A stretch of DNA of 64,000 nucleotides, from the NCBI RefSeq assembly GCF_030450125.1, contig NZ_CP123923.1:1612001-1676000 (forward strand), written 5' to 3'. The notes below the pieces were generated by a model. The model saw only the letters and a list, made by a program, of their open reading frames with translations, was not told the origin of the DNA and searched no databases. Each line of letters begins with the position of its first letter. Position 1 is the stretch's first letter. Made by a program: the position numbers and the translations under genes. Origin of the DNA: Streptomyces sp. WP-1. Its GTDB lineage: Bacteria; Actinomycetota; Actinomycetes; Streptomycetales; Streptomycetaceae. Below, piece after piece: positions 18,085 through 26,206 of this stretch.

Positions 18085-19131
18085 ATGCGCTGGGACAGCC
18101 TCACCGACGAGCCGGTCGAACACGGCCGGACCCCCGACGCCGCCCTGTTCGGCGCGGACGCCGTGACCACCCGCACCTTCGACACGCCCGAATTTCGAGG
18201 AATCACCTTCCATGAGGTCCGGGCGCGCTCGGTGCTGAACCGGGTGCCGGGCGCCTCCCGGATGCCGTTCGAATGGACGGTGAACCCGTACCGGGGCTGC
18301 TCGCACGCGTGTGTGTACTGCTTCGCGCGCAAGACGCACGGCTATCTGGACCTGGACACCGGCATCGGTTTCGACACCCAGATCGTGGTCAAGGTGAACG
18401 CCCCGGAGGTGCTGCGCCGCCAGCTGGGCTCCGGCCGCTGGCGGGGCGACCACGTGGCCATGGGCACGAACGTGGACTGCTACCAGCGCGCCGAGGGCCG
18501 CTACCGGCTGATGCCGGGCATCATCTCCGCCCTCACGGAGCACGCGAACCCGTTCTCGATCCTGACCAAGGGCACGCTCATCCTGCGCGACCTGGACCTG
18601 CTGGTGCGCGCGGCGGAGGTGACGGACGTCGGGATCTCGGTCTCGGTCGGCTTCCTGGACACCGGGCTGTGGCGCACCGTGGAGCCGGGCACGCCCGCGC
18701 CCGAGCGGCGCCTCGACGTCGTACGCGTCCTCGGCGAGCACGGCATCGGCTGCGGTGTCCTGATGGCGCCGGTGATCCCGTTCCTGAGCGACCGTCCGGA
18801 GCAGCTGCGGGCGACCGTCGAGGCCATCGCGGCGGCCGGGGCGACCTCGGTGACCCCGCTGGTGCTGCACCTGCGGCCCGGCGCGCGGGAGTGGTTCATG
18901 GCCTGGCTGGCCGAGCACCACCCGTATCTGGTGGGCCGATACGAGCGGATGTACGCCGGCGGGTCCTACGCGCCGACCTGGTACCAGCGCCGGATCACCC
19001 GTCAGGTGCACGAGCTGGCGCGGGAGTACGGCATCGGGCCCACGCGCGCGGGCGCGGCCCGCCGGATCCGCCCCGTGGAGCCCGCGCCGGTGCCCGAGGC
19101 GGCCGAGCCGACGCAGCTCACCCTGATGTGA
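18085..19131 (+). CDS. Rv2578c-type radical SAM protein (SPL-like)
   Basis: A 348-aa radical S-adenosylmethionine enzyme. The [4Fe-4S] motif is CX3CX2C (Cys72, Cys76, Cys79 in NPYRGCSHACVYCFARKTH), spaced as in the spore photoproduct lyase-like family that includes Mycobacterium tuberculosis Rv2578c. Other family segments are VAMGTNVDCYQRAEG, FSILTKGTLILRD and VSVGFLDTGLWRTVEPGTPAPERRL. The reaction is unknown. The ATG follows a GAGGAGG site. The SOS-type box upstream suggests DNA-damage induction, and I recall Rv2578c being listed in the LexA regulon. Confidence 0.88.
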   Translation: MRWDSLTDEPVEHGRTPDAALFGADAVTTRTFDTPEFRGITFHEVRARSVLNRVPGASRMPFEWTVNPYRGCSHACVYCFARKTHGYLDLDTGIGFDTQIVVKVNAPEVLRRQLGSGRWRGDHVAMGTNVDCYQRAEGRYRLMPGIISALTEHANPFSILTKGTLILRDLDLLVRAAEVTDVGISVSVGFLDTGLWRTVEPGTPAPERRLDVVRVLGEHGIGCGVLMAPVIPFLSDRPEQLRATVEAIAAAGATSVTPLVLHLRPGAREWFMAWLAEHHPYLVGRYERMYAGGSYAPTWYQRRITRQVHELAREYGIGPTRAGAARRIRPVEPAPVPEAAEPTQLTLM

Positions 19132-19191
19132 AACCCCCTCGGGAGCGTTCGGGGGCTTCGCGCGGGCAATTCGAGCGCTTCAGGCGGGCAA

Positions 19192-19197
19192 TAGGGT
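19192..19197 (+). promoter_or_regulatory. -10 element upstream of the tripeptidyl aminopeptidase gene
   Basis: TAGGGT, a good match to the HrdB -10, lies 102 bp before the start codon. The -35 is weak (ATTCGA region). A short direct repeat GCGGGCAAT occurs twice just upstream (19163-19171 and 19185-19193). Confidence 0.4.
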
Positions 19198-19299
19198 CAA
19201 CTATCGGCGCAACACGTTCTCCGGGGGCCTCGCATCGGGACGATGCGGCGAGGACCGCGATCGCGCGGTCCGCTCGACCTCTCCGTCCCGGGAGGACCC

Positions 19300-20853
19300 A
19301 TGAGAAGACGCGCAGCCGTGCTGTGCGCGGCCGCCGCCGTCCTGGCGGGCTCGCTGACCGGAATGCCGGCGCAGGCCGCCGCGCCCGCGCCGCTCACCTG
19401 GAAGAAGTGCGCCACCGGCGACTATCCGACGCTCGAATGCGCGTCGCTGAAGGTGCCGCTCAACCACGCGGACCCGGCGGGCCGGCAGATCACGCTCGCC
19501 CTGTCCCGCGTCCCGCACACCGCGGCGGCCTCGCAGGGCCCGCTGCTGGTCAACCCCGGCGGCCCCGGCGGCAGCGGGACCACGCTCGCCGGTTTCGTCG
19601 CCTCGGCGCTGCCGAAGGAGGTGGCGGCGCGGTACGACGTGATCGGCTTCGACCCGCGCGGGGTCGGCCGCAGCAGCCCGGCCCTCGACTGCGTGCCCGG
19701 CCACTTCGAGCCGGTGCGCCCCGACACCGTGCCCGCCACCCCCGCACTCGAACAGGCGAACCTGGAGCGCGCGCGGTCCTTCGCCGCGGCGTGCGGCAAG
19801 CGGTACGCCGATGTGCTGCCGTACATGGACACCGTCAGCAGCGCGCAGGACATGGACAGCATCCGCGAGGCCCTCGGCGCGTCGCGGATCAGCTACTTCG
19901 GCTACTCGTACGGCACCTACCTCGGCGCGGTGTACGCCAGGCTGCACCCCGACCGGGTCCGCAGGCTGGTGCTGGACTCGATCGTCGACCCGACCGGGGT
20001 CTGGTACGCGGACAACATCGGCCAGGAGCGGGCCTTCGACGACCGGCACCGCGCGCTGATGGCCTGGATCGCCAAGTACGACGCGACGTACGGGCTCGGC
20101 AAGGACCCCGCCAAGGTCGAGGCCGCGTGGTACGCGATGCGGGCGGACCTGGCGAAGAAGCCGGCCGGGGGGAGGGTGGGCGCGTCCGAGCTGGAGGACA
20201 CGTTCATGCCGGGCGGCTACTACAACGGCTACTGGCCCTATCTCGCCGAGGCGTTCGCCTCCTACGTGCACGACGGGAAGACCGAGCCGCTGGTGGAGGC
20301 GTACGACGACTTCGCCGGCGTGGACTCCTCCGGCGACAACGGCTACAGCGTGTACACGGCCGTGCAGTGCGGGGACACCGCCTGGCCGCGTGACTGGGCG
20401 CGCTGGCGGCAGGACGCGTGGGCGGTGCACGAGAAGTCGCCGTTCATGGCCTGGAACAACACCTGGTACAACGCGCCGTGCATGTACTGGCCGACGGGCC
20501 GCGCCCGGCAGCCGAGCGTGGCCAACGCCGAGCTGCCGCCGACGCTGCTCTTCCAGGCGACGGACGACGCGGCCACCCCGTACGCCGGCGGCGTCGCGGT
20601 CCACCGGCTGCTGACCGGCTCCAGCCTCGTGGTCGAACAGGGCGGCGGCAACCACGGCATCACCCTGAGCGGCAACTCCTGCCTGGACGGCTACCTCTTC
20701 GCCTACCTGGCCGACGGCAAGGTGCCCCGCTCCTCCGGTCCGGCCGACGCGGTCTGCGCCAAGTCCCCGGACCCGACGCCCCTCGCGTCCAAGGCGGCGT
20801 CGACGGCCTCGCGCGGATCGATCCTGCACGGGCTGCTGGGGTTCCGGAGCTGA
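19300..20853 (+). CDS. Secreted tripeptidyl aminopeptidase-like alpha/beta hydrolase (S33)
   Basis: A 517-aa exported serine peptidase. The signal peptide MRRRAAVLCAAAAVLAGSLTG ends near the AQAAAP site at about residue 28. Family marks are PGGPGGSG (oxyanion), VIGFDPRGVGRSSP, the nucleophile in FGYSYGTYLG, an Asp in LFQATDDAATPY and the His in GGGNHGI, with a TAP-like C-terminal domain. It matches the Streptomyces Tap/SlpD/SlpE group, which cleave tripeptides from protein N-termini outside the cell. The start has GGGAGGA seven bases upstream. Confidence 0.93.
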   Translation: MRRRAAVLCAAAAVLAGSLTGMPAQAAAPAPLTWKKCATGDYPTLECASLKVPLNHADPAGRQITLALSRVPHTAAASQGPLLVNPGGPGGSGTTLAGFVASALPKEVAARYDVIGFDPRGVGRSSPALDCVPGHFEPVRPDTVPATPALEQANLERARSFAAACGKRYADVLPYMDTVSSAQDMDSIREALGASRISYFGYSYGTYLGAVYARLHPDRVRRLVLDSIVDPTGVWYADNIGQERAFDDRHRALMAWIAKYDATYGLGKDPAKVEAAWYAMRADLAKKPAGGRVGASELEDTFMPGGYYNGYWPYLAEAFASYVHDGKTEPLVEAYDDFAGVDSSGDNGYSVYTAVQCGDTAWPRDWARWRQDAWAVHEKSPFMAWNNTWYNAPCMYWPTGRARQPSVANAELPPTLLFQATDDAATPYAGGVAVHRLLTGSSLVVEQGGGNHGITLSGNSCLDGYLFAYLADGKVPRSSGPADAVCAKSPDPTPLASKAASTASRGSILHGLLGFRS

Positions 20854-20897
20854 GGGTGCCCTGACGGGGGCGGCCGGGGGCATCGCCGAGTGATGCT

Positions 20898-20945
20898 CTC
20901 GGCACCGGCGTTGTCAGTGGTCTCCGCACCGGCGTTGTCAGTGGT
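20898..20945 (+). repeat. 24-bp tandem duplication upstream of the Rid gene
   Basis: Two adjacent copies (20898-20921, 20922-20945) differ at one position. Each contains GTTGTCAGTGGT, close to the -35-like part (TTGTCAGTGGC) of the RecA-independent DNA-damage promoter described in actinobacteria. No TANNNT element follows at the expected distance for either copy. Confidence 0.7.
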
Positions 20946-20964
20946 GTGGTCCATGACGGGGCTC

Positions 20965-21378
20965 ATGACCGAACCGATCAGGATCGCCGCCCCCGCCGGT
21001 GTCGCCCCCGCGGCGCAGTACAGCCATGTGGTCGCGGCGACGGGCCGCCTGGTCGCCGTCTCCGGCCAGCCGGCCCTGGACGAGAACGGCGAGCTGGTCG
21101 GCCCCGGCGACCCCGTGGCCCAGGCCCGGCAGGTCTTCGCGAACCTGAGCCGCTGCCTGGCCGCGGCGGGCGCGGGCTTCGAGCACGTGGTGAAGCTGAC
21201 GTACTTCGTCACCGACATGGCCCACCTGCCGGCCGTCCGTGCCGCCCGGAGCGCCCACATACCCGACGACCGCCTCCCGGCCTCCTCCGCGATCCAGGTG
21301 GCCGGACTGGTCTCCCCGGACTTCCTGATGGAGGTCGAGGCGCTGGCGGTGCTCCCGGAGACCGGGTCCACGGCCTGA
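20965..21378 (+). CDS. Rid-family (YjgF/YER057c) protein
   Basis: A 137-aa trimeric Rid-fold protein. The body matches the family (VAATGRLVAVSGQPALDENG, AQARQVFANLSRCLAAAG, VVKLTYFVTDMAHL, DFLMEVEALAVL). The arginine that binds the carboxylate in canonical RidA imine deaminases (ARS context) is replaced by Ser in LPASSAIQVAGL, so classical 2-aminoacrylate deamination is doubtful. The start is uncertain: ATG at 20965 (MTEPIRI) gives the usual length; another in-frame ATG is at 20953. Confidence 0.85.
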   Translation: MTEPIRIAAPAGVAPAAQYSHVVAATGRLVAVSGQPALDENGELVGPGDPVAQARQVFANLSRCLAAAGAGFEHVVKLTYFVTDMAHLPAVRAARSAHIPDDRLPASSAIQVAGLVSPDFLMEVEALAVLPETGSTA

Positions 21379-21453
21379 CACGCCCCGCTCCGCGCCCGTT
21401 TCACACCCGTTTCACCCACACGGATTCCCGGGAGTTCGGGGTACACGGGATCC

Positions 21454-22515
21454 ATGGAAAAACCGCATCTTCCAGGACGCAGGGACCGCGACGACGGCGA
21501 GCCGGAATCCCGGGTGCCGACGCCCGAGGAGGCCGGGCCGGGGCCGGAGGTGGAGAAGAGGGCGCCGCGGTCGCCGGCACAGCTGCCGAAGGGCGCCTGG
21601 CGGGCCGTCCTCAAGGGGAGCATCAAGGAGTTCCAGAAGGACGAGCTGACCGACCGGGCCGCGGCGCTGACCTACTACTCGGTGCTGGCCCTGTTCCCCG
21701 CGCTGCTGGTGCTGGTGGCGCTGCTCGGCATCACCGGGCGCTCGACCACCGACCGGCTGCTGCACAGCATCCGGCAGCTCGCCCCCGGCTCCGCACGGGA
21801 CGTGCTCACCCGGACCGTGGAGCAGCTTCAGAACAGCGCCGGGACGGGATCGATCCTGGCGATCGTCGGCCTCGTCGTGGCCCTGTGGTCGGCGTCCGGC
21901 TACGTCGGCGCCTTCATCCGCACCGCGAACGCCGTGTACGACGTGCCGGAGGGCCGCCCGATCTGGAAGGTGCTGCCGGTACGCATCGGGGTCACCGCGG
22001 TGCTGATGCTGATCGCGCTGGTCTGCTCCGTGATCGTGGTCTTCAGCGGCGGCCTGGCCCGGCACGTCGGGCAGGCGCTGCACATGGGGGACGCGGCGCT
22101 GACCGCGTGGTCGATCGCCAAGTGGCCGGTGCTGGTCGTCCTGGTCGTCCTGATGATCGCCATCCTGTACTGGGCCTGCCCGAACGCGAAGGTCCGGGGC
22201 TTCAAGTGGATCACCCCGGGCAGCCTGCTGGCCCTGCTCATCTGGATGGTGGCCTCCGCCGGCTTCGCGCTCTACGTGGCGAACTTCGCGTCGTACAACA
22301 AGACCTACGGCGCCATGGCCGGCATCATCATCTTCCTGATCTGGCTGTGGATCAGCAATCTGGCGATCCTGCTGGGCCTGGAGTTCGACGCCGAGACCGC
22401 CCGGCAGCGGGCCATCGCCGGCGGTCATCCGCCCGAGTCCGACGCGCCGTACGCCGAGCCGCGTGACACGGAGGCATGGGACGAGGAAGACGTCCGCCGT
22501 ATGAAAGACAGCTGA
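21454..22515 (+). CDS. YihY/BrkB-family inner membrane protein
   Basis: A 353-aa membrane protein with a charged N-terminal tail (about 60 residues) and six predicted transmembrane helices. It shows family segments DRAAALTYYSVLALFPALLVL, GYVGAFIRTANAVYDVPEGRP and the closing MAGIIIFLIWLWISNLAILLG. The C-terminal tail is acidic and cytosolic. These proteins were once called RNase BN; their function is not established. No strong ribosome site is seen before the ATG. Confidence 0.9.
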   Translation: MEKPHLPGRRDRDDGEPESRVPTPEEAGPGPEVEKRAPRSPAQLPKGAWRAVLKGSIKEFQKDELTDRAAALTYYSVLALFPALLVLVALLGITGRSTTDRLLHSIRQLAPGSARDVLTRTVEQLQNSAGTGSILAIVGLVVALWSASGYVGAFIRTANAVYDVPEGRPIWKVLPVRIGVTAVLMLIALVCSVIVVFSGGLARHVGQALHMGDAALTAWSIAKWPVLVVLVVLMIAILYWACPNAKVRGFKWITPGSLLALLIWMVASAGFALYVANFASYNKTYGAMAGIIIFLIWLWISNLAILLGLEFDAETARQRAIAGGHPPESDAPYAEPRDTEAWDEEDVRRMKDS

Positions 22516-22521
22516 TCGCCG

Positions 22522-22542
22522 CCCGCGCGCCCGGTGCGCGGG
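22522..22542 (+). terminator. Terminator after the BrkB-like gene
   Basis: A 7-bp stem CCCGCGC/GCGCGGG with a seven-base loop begins 7 bp past the stop codon. Confidence 0.45.
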
Positions 22543-22629
22543 GGCGGTGCGCGGGACGTGCCCCCACTGCTCCTTGCCCGCTCCCCCGCACTGCTGTCAA
22601 CCTCGGCCTCGGGCCACTGTGCGCACGGT

Positions 22630-22649
22630 GTGTCAATGATCGGTGACAC
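22630..22649 (+). promoter_or_regulatory. Inverted repeat GTGTCA-N8-TGACAC upstream of the secreted protein
   Basis: A perfect 6+6 inverted repeat lies 29 bp before the start codon of the small secreted protein. It could be an operator. Its half-sites resemble, in opposite order, those at the ccr promoter, which may be chance. Confidence 0.3.
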
Positions 22650-22677
22650 CACGCAGTCGGCAAGAGGGGGCAGCCGC

Positions 22678-23154
22678 ATGGTGATCCAGTCCAGGGGCGT
22701 GGTGGCCGCGATGGCCGGCGTGGCGGTGCTGGCCGCCGCGTCGGCCGCGACCGCGACGGCCGCCCAGACGGCGCGGCCGGCCGGCGCCGCCGCCTCGTGC
22801 GGTACGAGCGTCGATCCCAACACCCGGATCCCGAGCGGCCGTCGGCACACCGGCCCCGCCCTGCGGATCGGTGGCGCCAGGGTCGAGGTGCGCTACGGCA
22901 ACGCGAAGCAGGGCGCGCCGTACTACGTCTGGGCGGCGGTCTCCGGCGCGGGCAAGGGCGACACGGTCACCCTGGAGTGGGACGTCGACTACGGCTCGTG
23001 GGCGGACTTCGGCGTCTGCTCGGCGACCGTGCACTCGGGCGGCGCGCAGAACACCCGCGCGGTCGCGTATGTGCACGGCAAGGGCTGGCACCTGGAGGCG
23101 CAGGCCTGCGGACGGCACGCCGGGCACCGGGCGTGCACCGCGTACTGGCCCTGA
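22678..23154 (+). CDS. Small secreted protein of unknown function
   Basis: A 158-aa exported protein. Signal peptide: MVIQSRGVVAAMAGVAVLAA with a likely cleavage after ATA near residue 30. The mature part has four cysteines (SCGT, GVCSAT, QACGRH, RACTAYW), suggesting two disulfides, and a beta-rich Trp/Tyr-containing centre (YYVWAAVSG, LEWDVDYGSW). I recognise no family. The ATG follows AGAGGGGG; a GTG is the next codon. Confidence 0.75.
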   Translation: MVIQSRGVVAAMAGVAVLAAASAATATAAQTARPAGAAASCGTSVDPNTRIPSGRRHTGPALRIGGARVEVRYGNAKQGAPYYVWAAVSGAGKGDTVTLEWDVDYGSWADFGVCSATVHSGGAQNTRAVAYVHGKGWHLEAQACGRHAGHRACTAYWP

Positions 23155-23165
23155 TCGCACAAGCC

Positions 23166-23195
23166 GCGGGCCGGGCGCCGAACCGCCCGGCCCGC
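23166..23195. terminator. Bidirectional terminator hairpin
   Basis: An 11-bp perfect stem (GCGGGCCGGGC and its complement, loop of eight) lies between the convergent secreted-protein and HEAT-repeat genes. Confidence 0.6.
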
Positions 23196-23260
23196 CATCA
23201 AAGCCCGACAGGCCCGACAGGCCCGAGCGCCGCCCCTCGTCGACCCGCGTCGATGCGCCG

Positions 23261-23845
23261 TCAGCCGGTCCGCTTCTCCTTGGGCAGCCGGGCCAGCGCG
23301 TGCACCGCCGCCTCCGCGAGCGACGGATGGGCGAGGGCCTCCGTGAGGACCCGCCGGGCGCGGACGTCGCCGAGGGCACCGAGGCCCTCCACGCAGGCGA
23401 GGGAGACCCGCCGGTACGGATCGTGCGGGCGCAGCCGGCGCTCCAGGGTGGTGATCAGCGCGGGCACGGACTCGGGGGCGCGCAGCACGACCAGGAGCCG
23501 TACGGGGTGCAGGGCGTAGGCGACGCGGAGTTCGTTGGTGGCGAGGGCGGCGGCCGCGCGGGCGGTGCGGGGGTCGCCGAGCCGGGCCAGCGCGTGCGCG
23601 GCGCCCGCGCAGCGCGGGGGGTCGCGGTGGTTGAGGAGGAGCACCAGGGACTCGAAGGCGCGCCGGTCGCCCGCGCGCCCGAGCCGGAAGGCGGCCAACT
23701 CCCTTGCCCACAAAGGCTGTCCGGGCGCGGTGAGGACCTCCGCCAGCTCGTCCAGGTCCCCGGTCGCCAGCAGGGCGTCGAAGGCCGCCGAGCCCCCCGA
23801 CTCCTGCCGTAAGCGTTCCGTGACCGATCGCAACTCTTCGTCCAC
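23261..23845 (-). CDS. HEAT-repeat (PBS-lyase-like) protein
   Basis: A 194-aa all-helical protein made of short HEAT repeats: ARELAAFRLGRAGDRRAFES, CAGAAHALARLGDPRTARAA, RRVSLACVEGLGALGDVRAR and LAEAAVHALARLPKEK. It is likely a protein-protein interaction scaffold; no partner is indicated. It starts at a GTG that follows a leaderless -10. It is divergent from the 3-hydroxyacyl-CoA dehydrogenase gene, with a 400-bp gap between them. Confidence 0.8.
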   Translation of the reverse strand: MDEELRSVTERLRQESGGSAAFDALLATGDLDELAEVLTAPGQPLWARELAAFRLGRAGDRRAFESLVLLLNHRDPPRCAGAAHALARLGDPRTARAAAALATNELRVAYALHPVRLLVVLRAPESVPALITTLERRLRPHDPYRRVSLACVEGLGALGDVRARRVLTEALAHPSLAEAAVHALARLPKEKRTG

Positions 23846-23857
23846 GGCATCAGGTTA
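23846..23857 (-). promoter_or_regulatory. Leaderless -10 element of the HEAT-repeat gene
   Basis: On the minus strand TAACCT (23857-23852) is followed by six bases and the GTG at 23845. No Shine-Dalgarno is present. Confidence 0.5.
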
Positions 23858-24246
23858 AGCATGTTGCCGTGGCAACGGGAGGCACCTGGCGCACAAAGAA
23901 CCCTTCCGGGGACTGGCGCGCTCGTTACCCACCGGTTAAGCTCATACGAGCGAGCAACCCTCTCGCACTCCGCTGGTGACGGTCTGGTGACGCGGCCGTC
24001 GCGGGCAAGGAACGGTTCGGTACACCGGGTGCGCCTCGTGCGCCAAGTACCGGGAGTACGACCCGGCTTCGGGACAGAGCCGGTCGGAAGACATCGCCGC
24101 CGCCGGGCGTGTGCACGCCCGTCGGCACCTGCACCGGGCGTGTGCGCTCGTCAGCCCGGCAACACCCGCACTCCTTCGCGCTCCGCGGTGCACCCTCGGC
24201 GCACCCGGCGCTTCCTCGTCGTCACCCTCATACCTGGAGTCCCGCG
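23858..24246 (+). promoter_or_regulatory. Upstream region and structured leader of the 3-hydroxyacyl-CoA dehydrogenase gene
   Basis: No gene is seen. TAAGCT (23937-23942) is a -10 candidate flanked by the inverted repeat GCTCGT (23920-23925)/ACGAGC (23946-23951), giving a leader of about 300 nt. In it, CCGGGT (24025-24030) pairs with ACCCGG (24061-24066) around two small hairpins (24031-24043, 24047-24059). An overlapping alternative stem CCGGCT/AGCCGG (24063-24083) excludes that pairing. A GGGCGTG/CACGCCC hairpin follows (24105-24120). Confidence 0.4.
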
Positions 24247-26049
24247 ATGGCCACTCCCCTGTCCGACACCCCTCTGTCCCTCAAGAAGATCGCCGTCGTC
24301 GGCCTCGGCACGATGGGCACCGGCATCACCGAGGTCCTCGTGCAGGCCGGCCGCGAGGTCGTCGGCATCGACATCGGCGAGGCCCAGGCCGCCCGCGCGC
24401 TGGCCGCCCTGGAGACCTCCACCGCCCGCTCCGTCGAGCGCGGCCGGCTGACCGGGGCCGAGCGCGCGGACGCCCTCTCCCGCTTCCGTACCTCCACCGA
24501 CCTGGCCGCGGCGGCCGACGCCGACCTCGTGATCGAGGTGGTCCCGGAGTCGTACGAGATCAAGCACCAGATCTTCCGTGAACTGGACGGCGTGGTCCGC
24601 CCGGAGACCATCCTCGCCACCGGCACCAACGCGCTGTCGGTGACCCGGCTCGCCGCCGACTCGGCCCGCCCCGAGCGCGTGCTCGGACTGCACTTCTTCA
24701 ACCCGGCCCCGGCGATGAAGCTGGTGGAGGTCGTCTCCTCGGTGCTGACCGCGCCGCAGGTCGTCGCCGCCGTCACGGATCTCGCGCTGGAACTGGGCAA
24801 GGAGCCCGTCGCGGTCGGCGACCGCCCCGGCTTCGTCGCCGACGGCCTGCTGTTCGGCTACCTCAACCAGGCCGCCGCGATGTACGAGGCCCACTACGCC
24901 TCCCGCGAGGACATCGACGCGGCGATGCGGCTGGGCTGCGGCCTGCCGATGGGCCCGCTGGCGCTGCTCGACCTGATCGGCATCGACACCGCGCGCACCG
25001 TCCTGGACGCCATGTACGCCGAGTCCCGCGACCGGCTGCACGCGCCCGCCCCGATCCTCAAGCAGCTCAGCGAGGCGGGCCTGACCGGCCGCAAGTCCGG
25101 GCGCGGCTTCTACACCTACGAGGCGCCGGGCAGCGCCACCGTGGTGCCGGACCCGCTGACCCCGGCGGCGGACGGCACCGGCGTCCCGGGCCGCGAGGTC
25201 CGCTCGGTGGGCGTCGCCGGCTCCGGCACCATGGCCTCCGGCATCGCCGAGGTGTTCGCCAAGGCGGGCTACGACGTCGTCCTGGCCGCCCGCAGCGAGG
25301 AGAAGGCCGAGGCCGCCAAGGCCCGGATCGGCACGTCGCTGGCGCGCTCCGTGGACAAGGGCCGGCTGACCGCCGAGGCGGCCGCGCAGACCCTGGAGCG
25401 GATCACCCCGGCCGGTTCCTACGACGCGTTCGCGGACGTCGACCTGGCCGTCGAGGCGGTCGCCGAGGACCTGGAGGTCAAGCGGCAGCTCTTCCAGACG
25501 CTGGACAAGGTCTGCAAGCCCGGCGCGGTGCTCGCCACCACCACCTCCTCGCTGCCCGTCGTCGCCTGCGCCCGCGCCACCTCACGCCCGCAGGACGTGA
25601 TCGGCATGCACTTCTTCAACCCGGCCCCGGCCATGAAGCTGGTCGAGGTGGTGCGCACGGTGCTGACCGCCGACGATGCGCACGCCACCGTCCGCGAGGT
25701 CTGCCGCAAGGTCCGCAAGCACGCGGTGGACTGCGGCGACCGGGCCGGCTTCATCGTCAACGCGCTGCTGTTCCCGTACCTGAACAACGCGGTCAAGATG
25801 GTCGAGGAGCACTACGCGACGCTGGACGACATCGACGCGGCGATGCGGCTCGGCGGCGGCTACCCGATGGGCCCGTTCGAACTGCTGGACGTGGTCGGCC
25901 TGGACGTCTCGCTGGCCATCGAGAAGGTGCTGCACCGCGAGTTCCGCGACCCCGGTCTCGCCCCGGCCCCGCTCCTGGAGCACCTGGTGGCCGCGGGCTG
26001 CCTCGGCCGCAAGACCGGCCGCGGCTTCCGCGAGTATGCCCGCCGCTGA
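24247..26049 (+). CDS. 3-hydroxyacyl-CoA dehydrogenase, tandem two-module protein
   Basis: A 600-aa fusion of two complete 3-hydroxybutyryl-CoA dehydrogenase-like modules. Each has an NAD(P)-binding Rossmann start (VVGLGTMGTGI near residue 18; VAGSGTMASGI near 322). Each also has the catalytic-His segment MHFFNPAP/LHFFNPAP, and the C-terminal helical domain with GDRPGFVADGLLF or GDRAGFIVNALLFPYLN. It oxidises or reduces 3-hydroxyacyl-CoA with NAD(H). Upstream of the ccr cluster, it could interconvert acetoacetyl-CoA and 3-hydroxybutyryl-CoA to feed the ethylmalonyl-CoA pathway. Both modules look catalytically intact. A CTGGAG site precedes the ATG. Confidence 0.93.
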   Translation: MATPLSDTPLSLKKIAVVGLGTMGTGITEVLVQAGREVVGIDIGEAQAARALAALETSTARSVERGRLTGAERADALSRFRTSTDLAAAADADLVIEVVPESYEIKHQIFRELDGVVRPETILATGTNALSVTRLAADSARPERVLGLHFFNPAPAMKLVEVVSSVLTAPQVVAAVTDLALELGKEPVAVGDRPGFVADGLLFGYLNQAAAMYEAHYASREDIDAAMRLGCGLPMGPLALLDLIGIDTARTVLDAMYAESRDRLHAPAPILKQLSEAGLTGRKSGRGFYTYEAPGSATVVPDPLTPAADGTGVPGREVRSVGVAGSGTMASGIAEVFAKAGYDVVLAARSEEKAEAAKARIGTSLARSVDKGRLTAEAAAQTLERITPAGSYDAFADVDLAVEAVAEDLEVKRQLFQTLDKVCKPGAVLATTTSSLPVVACARATSRPQDVIGMHFFNPAPAMKLVEVVRTVLTADDAHATVREVCRKVRKHAVDCGDRAGFIVNALLFPYLNNAVKMVEEHYATLDDIDAAMRLGGGYPMGPFELLDVVGLDVSLAIEKVLHREFRDPGLAPAPLLEHLVAAGCLGRKTGRGFREYARR

Positions 26050-26126
26050 CGGCGTCGGCGACTGGTCCACCGCGGAGACGGACGCGGAGACGGACTGGGG
26101 CGGGCTGCTCGGCCCCGCCATGGCGC

Positions 26127-26156
26127 CCCCGCCAGGCCCTTCGGGTCCTGGCGGGG
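26127..26156 (+). terminator. Hairpin after the 3-hydroxyacyl-CoA dehydrogenase gene
   Basis: A 10-bp stem CCCCGCCAGG/CCTGGCGGGG is extended inside by CCC/GGG. It lies between the dehydrogenase and the TetR gene; no U-tract. Confidence 0.6.
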
Positions 26157-26194
26157 CAAACCGGACTCCCGCACATGGCAGCGCGTCCATGCAG

Positions 26195-26206
26195 TACGTT
26201 CGGGTC
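26195..26206 (+). promoter_or_regulatory. Leaderless -10 element of the tetR gene
   Basis: TACGTT (26195-26200) is followed by six bases and the ATG at 26207. No Shine-Dalgarno is present; this decides the start. Confidence 0.55.

Noticed and set aside
20935..20956. A functional RecA-independent damage promoter for the Rid gene
   Set aside because: The -35-like half is present, but the expected TAGNNT six bases downstream is missing (CATGAC instead).
24015..24246. A small upstream protein (frame containing a CxxC-like CASCAKYREYDPASGQ)
   Set aside because: The frame has no start codon or ribosome site and is interrupted upstream by a stop; better explained as structured leader.
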